64,000 nt of DNA from positions 143,193,585 to 143,257,584 of the forward strand of contig NC_079211.1 of the NCBI RefSeq assembly GCF_029633865.1, in the 5' to 3' direction. Of the stretch, positions 46,131-58,500 are shown piece after piece. A program made the translations under genes and the position numbers. The stretch is from Lampris incognitus (Eukaryota > Chordata > Actinopteri > Lampriformes > Lampridae). The notes beneath the pieces are model-generated. The model did no database searches, was not told the DNA's origin, and saw nothing but the letters and a program-made list of their open reading frames with translations. Each line of letters starts with the position of its first letter. The first letter of the stretch is position 1.

Positions 46131-49100
46131 TTTTTTTGTTTTTAATCTTGTCATTCATAATGAACTTTGGCCGTCTGAAATGGAGCCGTTTGTTGATCCA
46201 TTTCCGTGTAAGAGTTGAGAGGTTGTATCACACGGCTATGGGGAGTTGACGAACCGCAGCCCGGCCAAGTGTGTGTGAGTGAGCGTGAGAGCGTGAGGCG
46301 ATTGCGAAAGTGCGCGCGCTCTATCAGCGAGGCCTTCCACTCCCTCAAGGTAAATCGGCACAACCGCAAAATGAGGAAACCTCCCCCCCCCCCCCCTCGG
46401 TGTTGCTGCTGTGTTTGGGCTGACATCAGCCCTCGCTGCAGGTTTGGGAATGCCAATGCACTGACACACACACACACACGTCAAGTGTTCACTTTTGGTT
46501 ACTTTTCCGGACAAACGTGCCCTCGTAGCGGATGTGAGTCGCGTGCGTTGCTCCGGAGACGCGGGGGGGCAATAGGCCGAGACCCCTGCGTTCAGGAGAC
46601 GTCGTCTGGACGTCCAGCCGGACTCCTCTTGGCTTGGCTTCTTCGTGGGTTTTGAGGAAGTCTTATCTGCCCAGTCGCTGTTTTGAGTGAAAACATTTGT
46701 CAGAAATGTCCAGGTGGGCTTAGGGCGCTCCACAGCACCAACCCCCCCCCCCCATCCTCGGCTGTGCATGCCTTTCTTGGAGCAGCTGATGCTGGGGAAT
46801 GTTCTGCCTTAATCCTTTTAGATCCCGGTGCTGCGTTTCAAACTGTTGCTCTGTTTCAATTCCCTATATTGCACAGTTTACTGGTGTCTAGTCACCATTC
46901 GCCTCAGAGATAATGTTGGCATCATTGGTAATGTATCGTACTTATTTGCTTTTACTCACTGTATATATATTTATACACCCCCCCCCCACCACCACCACCC
47001 ACCCACCACCACTTTTCCTCCCCAATTGTACTTTGGCCAATACCCTACTCTTCACATCTGGGTTCCCACCCGCAGACACGGCCAGTTGTGTCTGTAGAGA
47101 TGCCCGACCGAGCCAGAGGTAACACGGGGATTCGAACCGCGGCCTCCGTGTTGATAGGCATATATTTGTATTATTGATATAGCAAGCCACTGACCACACA
47201 CACACAGAAGAACTAAGTGTCAAATAAAGAAAGAGAGTTCTGAAGATTTCTGAGCACTCGCATACTAATGCTGGTTGACAAGACAACGTGGATCATAGGG
47301 GCCTTTGATACGTGCCAAGCTCAATGACGGTCTTGTGTTGTGACACCGCACTGACGGGCTGGATGGCTCCCCGGGATCATTTCACAGAGACGAATCAAAA
47401 AAGAAGAAGAAGAGTTCAACCGCTGAAATCAGTGAATGAGGCTGTGCCTGGCTGTCACTGAGATCACATTTAAGTCGGTTTCTTTGCTTCTGAATCCACG
47501 CCGTTGTTATCCATTCAGTTTTTTTTTCTACTTCTTTAGTGTAGCGGTATCTTGCATTCATTTCCACAGTTCCGTCCCCAGTGGGAGGCGAGCTGGCACG
47601 ATATCCAGATTTCCATCTTGATTTGCTTTGGACCCCAACCTTGCTGAGCATACTGAGTGAATCCAACATTACCAGACACCATGGTTGTTGACGGAGAAGA
47701 TCCGAGATACTCAAGACATGAGTTTTATTATAAATGCAGTTGTATGACGCCTGGCGTTTACATTATCTATGTAAGCATATACTCTGTGGAAGCGCACTAT
47801 AGCAAGGCCTGGTTATATGCCTTTCCCCTGTCTTATATATGGTTTCCTCTTACTCATTCATTCAGATTTCCATTTGCACTATGCCAAATTCCGAATCCAG
47901 TGGGGATTTTCTCTTGGAGGTTCGTTTGGTAGAGTACAGTATTTAACGTTGGCGGTAATGACAGCGGCATGAAGCCTCGGGCGGTTGTTTCGCTCAGGTA
48001 ACCATGGCCTTGAAGGTGTGCCATGATAACACGTCTCTCTTACTGAAAATAGATTAGAAAAATGGATCACAGGGATTCTCATCTTGTCCGCGTTCAAAGC
48101 GCAGATGTGGACAGTACTGGAAATTTGTGGGGATTTGTTGATGTTGTTAGATGCGGCGATTGCGGCCTTTTTCTCGTTTTATCAAAAAGCCTCCAACCAG
48201 CGCCAGCTCGTGTAAAACGTTATAGGGAGGATGTTAGCGAGTGCTTATGGTGTTGGCTGGGAGTTTACGAGGTGACTTTATGGTTCGGCCTGTTGATGAC
48301 TTGTAAGGGCTTATGGGCCAGAGCGCCGTTTAAAACCTTTGGGCAGATTGTGTTTGGCCATCTAGCTTTCCCACTAGGGCCCTTATGCTTTGAAATGACC
48401 TGCCTGTGGAGACTCGACTCCAAAAAAACACACTTTCACAGACCTGCCTCCACTAAGTAATTTTTTTATGCCTTTACGTGTTTTGGCAACACGTTCAGTC
48501 TTTGCGAACTAAATGCCTGAATATAATTTTGCAAACAGGTACAAGATAGAATCATAAATTTTGATTTGTGTTCATGACATCCTTTTTAATCGGTAAGAAT
48601 GTCACCTTTTGCTTTTTTTCCCCCTTCTCGTTTAAACCCTTATTTAGAAACCCAGCCTGGTTGCCAAAAGTGCCCTGATGCTAGTGGCTGCCTGCCTGCC
48701 TATTGAAATCACAATACCTTCATGGGCGGCACGGTGGCTCAGTGGTTGGTGCGGTCACCTCACAGCAAGAAGGTCCTGGGTTTGAACCCTAGGGTAGTCC
48801 AACCTTGGGGGGGGGGGGATCGTCCCAGGTTGTCCTCTGTGTGAGTTGGCAATGTTCTCCCCGTGTCTGCATGGGTTTCCTCCCACGGTCCCGAAATCAT
48901 GTAGGGTAGGTGAATCGGCCATACTAAATTTCCCGTGAATGTGTCGGCGCTGTGATGGACTGGCGGCCTGTCCAGGGCGTCTCCCCGCCTGCCGCCCAGT
49001 GACTGCTGGGATAGGCTCCAGCATCCCACCACCCTGAGTAGGGTAAGCGGCTTGGATAACGGATGGATGGATGGACAATACCTTCATTGACTTGTGTTAT

Positions 49101-49827
49101 TGCAGTTGCAGACCACCAGATATTGTTCACCCTTGCTGGTCTTTTGTTATTTTTTTTTATTTCTGATACCCCGTGCCTAATTAATTACATAGGTATTGGC
49201 AACACTAAAACCTTATTATCTCAAAAATAGCAATTTGGACGTGCCTTGACAGGCCCGGTATTGTGGATGTTTACAAGTTCAAGTCGCACGACAGCATCTC
49301 GCAGGGAGTTGCACCAGTGAGCTGTGCAGCGGAGGTACAGACTCTAGCTGTTAGTCGAGGCCACGTTGCATCACGGCATGCCCGGCTGGATTATAACCGC
49401 TGGCATATCGCCTCGCAGCCGCCCGGCCCGAGCGCCGTGTCAGGGCGGTGAATGGACCGTTGTCACTGTCAGCATGACCATCGGCAGATGTCATTTCTTT
49501 AGGGCGCCTTTTTACAAGGACCTTATTTGTGTCCGCACGAAGACTTTCGAAATAAAGAATGAAACATCTTTTTGATGATGTTGCGTGTCAGCCCTTGGAA
49601 AAAAAGGAAAAATTTCCCATGACGTTATTTTTATAGCTGAGCTGTAAAAGCCTGACCTTTGGCCTCACGGTATTGTCGATTTCCGTTTGATCATACTACA
49701 GATATTAAAGCGTGGTTAAAACTACTGCCACTGTCGAGGAGGCAGGACACCGTGGCCTAGTTGATGCATCGTGTGTCTGAATCATTCATTATATTTCTCG
49801 GCTTTGTTTGTGTCCGCTAATGAACAG

Positions 49828-49860
<33 letters not shown>

Positions 49861-52555
49861 GGGGGGAGGGTAAAAAAAAGGGCTTGCCAAAAAGGCCAAA
49901 AATATAGCGAACAAAGGAGAAGTTGGGAAGCCGCTTGAATGCAGAAATATAATGTTTAATTGCTCAAATGGACAAAACTTCAGAAGAGGAACCAATTATT
50001 TGCGCATACAGAAAACAAGATATTGAGGTGCGAGACAAACGCTGCAAAACTAGAACAAAGGAGTNNNNNNNNNNNNNNNNNNNNNNNNNNNNNNNNNNNN
50101 NNNNNNNNNNNNNNNNNNNNNNNNNNNNNNNNNNNNNNNNNNNNNNNNNNNNNNNNNNNNNNNNNNNNNNNNNNNNNNNNNNNNNNNNNNNNNNNNNNNN
50201 NNNNNNNNNNNNNNNNNNNNNNNNNNNNNNNNNNNNNNNNNNNNNNNNNNNNNNNNNNNNNNNNGTGTTCCTTTTTTGGTATGTTTTTTATATTGTATCA
50301 TGTGTTAGTCAGGTTGAGGTTAAAACAAGGCCGTCCTAAGAGAAACTGCCTGTGAACAACCAGAAGTAAAGGGTGAGCTGGTGTGTTATTTTTGGTAGCA
50401 CAGCATCTGGCTCCCAATTCCAAATGTACATATGAATAAGCAGGCACTTCATAACTTGAATAAGCCGGCGCAGTACATTTATCAGTTCTCTCAACGGTTC
50501 ACCCCTGCAGATGCAGTCGGTTCCCACGGTGACCCATGGTACAAGGTTCTTACGGTACTCTCTTGATGGATGCTGTGTGAGGAAATATTACATTTGTCAA
50601 AAGGAGCCGGGATTCAATGCACTTCTTCTCTGCAATCGCATCTGCAACTCGTCCATCCATTTGTTTGTCACTTGTCAACGGTGTTGGCAGCTAATTTTTC
50701 TCTTCTCTCGTGTCGTTCCACCCCTCACAGGATAGCTATGGAAACCTACATCCGTCAGAGGCAGCTCATCATGTCTCCACTCATCCCGTCTCGAGTCATA
50801 GGAGAGAACGAGCCTCTCACCGCCGTCTTCAACAAAGTCATTGCCACTCGAGAGGTCAATCACAAAGGCCAGGGTAAAAGCGAAGCGCTCACCGAGAGTA
50901 CATCCCCCGTGATCACGGAGGGCCTCTCCAAATCAGCCCTTTTTGTTTTGGAGAAGATAAATGATGCATGAGGGTGCACAAAGAATATCTTGCCTCATTG
51001 AATTTCTTTATTTATATATATATATATATATGCAGGTCTGTTTGTGACCCTGAAGCTCCTCGCGGGGGACCTTGCCCAGGTCCGTAAAGACTACTCCCAC
51101 TTTGTCGACCGCACCACAGCCATTGTCAGAAAGATGGGCTTTCCGGAAATCATCCTCCCAGGTGCCTCGTTGTTTCTGGATGTGACACTGCAAACCGCAC
51201 TGGGCTCATACGTATAATTATTCTGTTTTTAAAAAAAAAAAAGAAATAAAAAGTGTAAGGGAGTCTGTAGACGGTCTTCATTTTCACCCGATCGTCTCTC
51301 CTCGGTTCTCCAGGTAACGTGAGGAATGATATCTACGTGACACTGCTGCAGGGAGAGTTTGACCGGGGCAAAAAAAAGACACCGAAAAATGTCGAGGTCA
51401 TTCTTAGTGTGCATGACGATGAAGGCAATCCAATGAGGTGAGATGCGAGTACATGATGGGACGTATACTAGTTTTAGTGCTGTTTTGGTTTTTTTTACAT
51501 GCCGACGTGGAATGTGTCAGTGAGCGCCTTCTTCAAATTACTCCAAATTTGTCAATTACCCCCCCTTCTTCAGTAGTTTTAAAGTTGCTTAAACCCGGCT
51601 GCATTCGGTACATAACATTATCTTTCGGTACAAATTCCCGTTCAAGAGCAAGCCTTTTTTATCCTCGTGAATGGTCTGAAATGTGATACAACGATACAAG
51701 TCTGTCATTTACTAACAGGTTAAGCAGCCCTGTTGGAATGAAACAGTAAAGGTACCTTATGTACTACATTCATATCTGCTTTTACCCAGACAAGACAGCA
51801 ACTGTGCTTTGCACATATTATCTCAGGTTCTCCAATTACATCCTCGGATGGTTTTTGGCTCATTATGATGAAGTAATCTACTGGGGGAGATATTGGTGCA
51901 GGATGTCTTACTTATATAAATCCCAAACCAGATAGTCCTATTTCTGTTTATGTTTATAATCCTGTATTCACACTCCCCGCAACCCCCACCATACGTTCTT
52001 TTTTCTCCCACTGCAAGGTGACAATCCCCATTGAAGATGTGTGCCGCTGTCACCTGAGGGTGATGTTTCGACACAGATCATCCCAGGACTGTAAGTGTTT
52101 ATCGTTTTGATCAGCAGCAATCCTTGTAGCACGGGGAGCGGGGCTGGCCCTGTAAATTCCATTTGCTGGGTCTGTTCTCCACTGACGTTCCCTTTATTTA
52201 CTTCAGCTAGGGACAAATCGGAGAGGCCCTTTGGGATGGCCTTTGTGCGGCTCATGAAGGGAGATGGGACCACGCTCAGAGATGGCCGTCATGACCTTAT
52301 CGTCTATAAGGTGTGACTACAGAATTAGGCTTTTCTATCCATCCACCCATTATCCAAGCCGCTTATCCGAATTCGGGTCGCGGGATGCTGGAGCCTATCC
52401 CAGCAGTCACTGGGCGGCAGGCGGGGAGACATGCTGGACAGGCCGCCAGTCCATCACAGGGCCAACACATTATTATTATTATTATTATTATTTTCTATTA
52501 TTATGATTATTATTTATTTCTATTTATTTTGTCTTTATTATTTTGTATTTCCTAC

Positions 52556-52589
<34 letters not shown>

Positions 52590-55500
52590 GTCATCTACTT
52601 TTATATGAGAAAAATATTATTATTTGTACATTACTTTTCTATTATTATTATTATTATTTATTTTCTATTGTTATTATTTTATATTATATTTTCTATTATT
52701 TCCTATTCTATTTTTTAAATTATTTTCTATTAGGCTTTTCTATTTTTACATTATATACATATTAATGTATTGAGTTTTGATTTAATGTAGGCAGTTGTGT
52801 TTATGTAATTACAGATAAAATTGGTGTCTTACAGCTGACAGCAGATAGATTATGCATGAATCTCTCCTCAGTCGATGCACATCAGATTAGATCTCCATGG
52901 ATCAATATGTTTCATGATTCATCTTCTGTTTTATGAATCTCTTAGGTGGACGTGAAAAAGACAGAGGATGCGAAGACTTATCTCACCTTGCCAGGGACCT
53001 GGGCTGAGGTGGTGGAAAAGGAGAGGCAAACAGGGAAACCGTTCCACCATTCGGGCACGATCCCTGTTACAAAAGACAGTTTCCAGATAGCCACGCTGAC
53101 CTGCTCCACGAAACTCACTCAGAATGGTAGTCAAGGGCGCCATTTGTATTTTTCCAATCAGAGTATTGCATGTGAGATGATTTAGAGTCCTGTCACAAGT
53201 CATTTTATTAGGAAACTCAACAGATTCAAAGATAAATGTCCCATGCTACAATCCTTTTTAATCATTGGCTCAGAATCCATATGTTTATCCACATCATCAA
53301 TGTTAGCAATATTTTGGGGGCGTCCGGGTAGCGTGGCGGTCTATTCCGTTGCCTACCAACACGGGGATCGACGGTTCGAATCCCCATGTCAGGAGGGTGA
53401 ACTGGGGGGAATAGTGCGAGCCTCCCACGCGCTACGTCCACCCGGTGAAACTCCTCACTGTCAGGGGAAAAGAAGCGGCTGGCGACTCCACATGTATCGG
53501 GGGAGGCACGTGGTATTCTGCAGCCCTCCCCTGATCGGCAGAGCGGGTGGAGCAGCAACTGGGACTGCTCGGAAGAGTGGGGCAATTGGCTGGATACAAC
53601 TGGGGAGAAAAGGGGGAGGGGGGGTGTTAGCAACATTTTGCTGATGCGCTAACAATGATTGATGCACACTGGGTTGGGTTCGGATTTCCTTGCGTATGCG
53701 TAGTTTTCATTGCATGCAGATGATTTTCCAGCTTTTAACTCAACATATGCTTTAGCAATCATAACGCAGAGGTATGTTTTTAATGGAGGAAGTGTGTGGC
53801 TCCTTTCTTCTTTGGCCTTGTCCAGTGGATCTTCTTGGCCTTTTAAACTGGAGGTCAAATCCCGAAGACCTGGACCAGACGTTGCAGCGACTAATGGAGG
53901 TTGAGGGAGGAGAGATAGTCAAAGTGAGTGCTCTGCTTCACAGATGGCACACTGAAATATGTAATAACGCTGCATTTTCCAGAGGCGTCACAATGCCCTC
54001 GTAGTTACACGTTCAAAATTGGCTTCCATTCTGTGCTCAGTTCCTCCAGGACACGCTCGACGCTCTCTTCAACATCATGATGGAGACGTCAGAGAAGGAC
54101 ACCTACGATACCCTGGTGTTCAACGCCTTGGTGAGCTGTCCACGACATGCAGTATCACACCGCCGGCGGCGAATACGTTTCGCCATACAAATGAGGAGTT
54201 GTTAGAAGAGTGTGACACCTTAAAGGTCAATAAACCGCCAGAACAATAGGTGGGGTAGGGCTCTGATATAGCTTTCCGTGACTCAACAGGTGTTTATCAT
54301 CACCCTGATCGGCGACATCAAGTTCCAGCACTTTAACCCGGTCCTGGAAACATACATTAACAAGCACTTTAGTGCGACCTTGGCCTACATGTGAGTCTCG
54401 CTTTCCCTGTTCCACCTTTTCATGGCTTACACCTCCTCACTTGTTTATTTTTACTGCTTTTCAAGATCTTCCCTTACTCCCACACTCGGCTGCTAACAAA
54501 CCCAGATGCCCGAGTGACTCATTTTCACATTTTTCAGGAAGCTGACCAAGGTACTGAACTACTATGTCGGGCATGCCGAGGAGCCCGTCCTAACCGAAAG
54601 ACTCTACGCAGCACTGAAAGCTCTCAAGTACCTGTTCAGGTTCATTGTACAGTCCCGCGTCCTGTATCTAAGGTATCAACAATGTTCCACACTAAAGTTG
54701 GTTCAAAAACTCCCAATACTGGGGATGCACACCGTGGTGACACAAAGCCTAACCTTGTTTACTCTCAGGTTCTATGGCAACAGCGAGGATGGGGATGCCT
54801 TCTTCAACTCCATTCGTACACTCTTCCTCTCATTCAACACTCTAATGGACAGACCCCTCGATGAAGGAGTGAAGATAAAGGTAAGCTGTAGAAGGTCGAC
54901 TGACTTTTTTTCTTTTTTTTTTTTCATTGAGTCTCACGTGTCAATCAGGACCCGAGTCTCACGTGTCAATCAGGACTCTTTGTGCTCCATGAGCAAGGCG
55001 ATGAAAATCTTGCCAGCTCAGTGGACGTCCCGGTTGTTGAGGCTTTATTGGGTAATTCAAAAGAATAGGCCTCTTTTGTAAATGTTCCTCATGCCCTGTC
55101 TTGATGGGATCCGCCGCTTGCCTCTTTCAGGGGGCAATATTGAAATACCTCCCCAGCATCATTAATGACATCCAGAACGTCTTCGACCGTGTGGAGCTGA
55201 GGTAAGTGTCCCCGGGCCTTGCACAAATAGAAAATAATTGCCTGTCATGTCTTGCTGTAAGTCTTTAATGTTTACTCTGCGATAAAAGAGGATTTTATTA
55301 TCGCGACTTGCCGGGATAAAATCCGTCTTCCGTGTTGTTCCGTATTAGTCATAATTTACGATGATTAGTAACGGGCAAATGGGGGAACCTAAAAATAGAG
55401 CTCTAATTGCTCTCCTCGGCTCCTTCCGTTCCCCAGTGTTCTTCTGACGAAGTTCATCGAAAGCATCCCCGACTCCCAGCTGGTGCGTCAGAAGCTGGGC

Positions 55501-58500
55501 TGCATGTGTAAGATGGTGGAGAGTGACCTGTTCAAGCAGCCAGGTAGGGAGCTCCCGGGCTCGGATAACTTGCGCTAACGTCTCGCACAAGAGCAAACAC
55601 AGATTTGACCCCAGGGCCAGATTATGCCTACGCTCGTCTTTTTTATTTTTTCTTCCAGACTAAACAAACTTGCTTGATGTGTGTCTGTGTGCAAGAGTGG
55701 CGTTAACTGAGGGTTTTCTGTCATTTACCAAATTTTGAAAGCGTTGACGGACAATTCCAAATCCCACCCTTAATTCTGACTGAATCGTTCCCGCCGGCTT
55801 GGTCGGGCGTCCCTACAGACGCGACTGACCTTGTCTGTGGGTGAGAAGTCGGATCTGGGTGACAGGTTTCAAAACGTTGGCGACTTGGTAGATAGTTGTT
55901 TTCTTTTTCTGTTTGTTTAAGGTGGGGCACTAGCGTTTAAAAACACATTTTCACTCTTGTCGATGCATGCGCATTTCATTCCAGTGTAAATAAACCGTCC
56001 TTTTATTTAATCTTAACATTGTCGTTGAGTACAACCCTAGGGAGGCCTCCTGTGGTGTTGGTATTTGCTGTTATAATCCACACATACACAAGTGCAGTGC
56101 AAAATACAACATCGGCAAACATGAAAACAGATACGATGGGTAAAAATAGACGACAACCAAAGTTTTTTTCAACCCCCTTTGTCTCCGTGACTGGTCACGA
56201 TTAAATATGGCGCGATCTTGAGGGCGTCTAGGTGGCGTGGTGGTCTATTTTGTTGCCTGTCAACACGGGGATCGCCGGTTCGAATCCCCATGTTACCTCC
56301 GGCTTGGTCAGGCGTCCCTACAGACACAATTGGCCGTGTCTGCGGGGGGGAAGCCGGATGTGGGTGTGTGTCCTGGTCGCCGCACTAGTGCCTCCTCCGG
56401 TCGGTCGGGGCGCCTGTTCAGGGGGGAGGGGGAATAACGTGATCCTCCCACCCGCTACGTCCCCCTGGCGAAACTCCTCACTGTCGGGTGAAAAGAAGCG
56501 GCTGGCGGCTCCGCATGTATCGGAGGAGGCAGCCCTCCCCGGGTCGGCAGAGGGGGTGGAGCAGCGACCGGGACGGCTCGGAAAATAGGGTTACTGGCCA
56601 AGCGCAACTGGGGAGAAAAAGGGCAGGGGAAAAAGATGGTGCAGCCCCTGTCTGTGTGTAATTAGTATGAACTACATGACAGGGAATCTGGTTTTCTTCT
56701 CTGTGTCCCAACAGATTGTCGAGACGTCCTTCTGCCCCTTGTTACTGACCAGCTAAGTGGGCAGCTGGATGACCACTCCAGTAAGCCCGACCACGAGGCC
56801 TGCGTTCAACTACTCAGCACCGTGTTGGACAACCTGGACCGCAAAGATGTGGTTAGTTTGAATCAAGTATTGGTCCAGCAATATGAACTATCTAGGCATC
56901 CATACTGTCTCCGTGCTTCATTCACCCGCGGAGGTGAAATAAGGTGTAATTATTACTCGACCTGCTGATTTGCCCCTACAGGGTCCGACCCGGGGGCATG
57001 TGGAGCTTATCATGGAGCGACTGCTTCGCAGGGTTAATCGCACCGTCATCAGCATGGACAGATCCTCCCCTCTCATTGTAAGGCACCGTTAAAAATACAC
57101 GTTTTCCCTGACTGACTCATTAATAGTACGACTACCTGCCTATAGCACCAGTTCTGCAAATAATTGCACTCTGCAGTATGGCTAATAATAAAAGCCATTA
57201 TTATATATTTTGGTTTTGTGCTATTAAAAAGAAAGTGCCACAAAGAAACCGTGTCATAAAAATCCTTGCTGTACAGCTGCTAATATGAAACCGGGAGTAC
57301 GGGCACTATCAATTTTCACTCAAGAATAAGATTTCTTTGAAAGGGTGCCTAGCTGAGAAATTAGATGAGTAATGATTTGACTCCTGTGTGACAGGGCCAC
57401 TACCTGGCCTGCATGACGGCCATCCTGAAGCAGATGGATGACATGCACTACGCTCACTACATCAGTACTTTCAAGACGAGACAGGACATCATTGTGAGTA
57501 TCCTTACAATGTTCCCATCTGGCCGGGCGACATCTATTCCTGAAACATCTAATCAATAGCGCGCCCCAAACAAGCCGGGCTCCTCTCCGGCTCTTAAGTG
57601 AATATTGATTATAGACATTTCACACAGTGGATTGGACTGACATAATGAGGACGTTAGTGGAACTGCATTGAGCTGTGTCAACTTTATGCGTGCCTCACAT
57701 AAAGCTGCGGCGCTTTAGGCTCGCGTTGCTTTAGTTAGTTTGGCGCGTTCGTGTCGGGTTGCTGGTGTGTTTTTTTTTTTTGTGTTTTTTTTGTGTTTTT
57801 TTTTTTTTTATAAGCTGAAAATGTGCATACACACGCGGTATAAGATGAAAAATTCTCCCCCTGCCCTCAGGACTTCCTGATGGAAACCTTCATCATGTTT
57901 AAAGACCTGATGGGTAACGTCTTCCCCGCTGACTGGATGATCATGAATCTGCTGCAGATGCAGGTCTTCCTGAGGGCCATCGACCAGTACTCTAAGGTTC
58001 TTAACAAGTACTTCCTGGACCAGGCTCATTTCGAACTCCAGGTGAGTCGTGTCCTCCGCCTTGATCGAGGTTCCATTTTTTATTTTTATTGAAGAGATCA
58101 AAAGCTGGTGTTGTGAGAGGGTAATTATGCCATTAATATTTGAAGACCTCCTTCTCCCTCGCAGCTGTGGAATAACTACTTTCATTTGACCGTGGCGTTC
58201 CTCACTCACAAGGCGCTGCAGCTGGAATCCTTCTCCCAAGAGAAACGGAATAAGATACTCAACAAGTGAGATAAGCTCAGTGAGATTTTAATTGAGACGG
58301 CGTATTTTATCACTCTTACACAGTAATTCTCTCTTTATTTGCTGCAGGTACAGCGACATGAGGAAAACTGTCGGCTTCAAGATCCGAGACATGTGGTATA
58401 ATCTCGGTAAGTGTCGCGCGACGTGTGGCGAAATGCCGCCCGACGGAGAGGTTGACGCGGCGGTTTATCCAGTGGCGAGTAGTAATGCACAGAATTGCAA

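Larger units (their letters stand above)
45750..50064 (+). other. dock5 intron 1, left of the gap
   Basis: No SH3-encoding exon was found on the plus strand between exon 1 and the gap. It holds a GC-rich first kilobase, a short family A SINE (about 47,010-47,165), a family B SINE (48,724-49,074) and a 31-base G run at 49,829-49,859. The rest is unremarkable. Confidence 0.6.

Noticed and set aside
46215-46769. 146- and 177-codon overlapping frames after dock5 exon 1
   Set aside because: GC-rich intron sequence with poly-C and CA runs; no family resemblance, no splice support, and the frames overlap on opposite strands.
47657-48460. Frames of 91 and 132 codons in dock5 intron 1
   Set aside because: Neither resembles SH3 or any DOCK segment, and no transposon match is apparent; probably chance.
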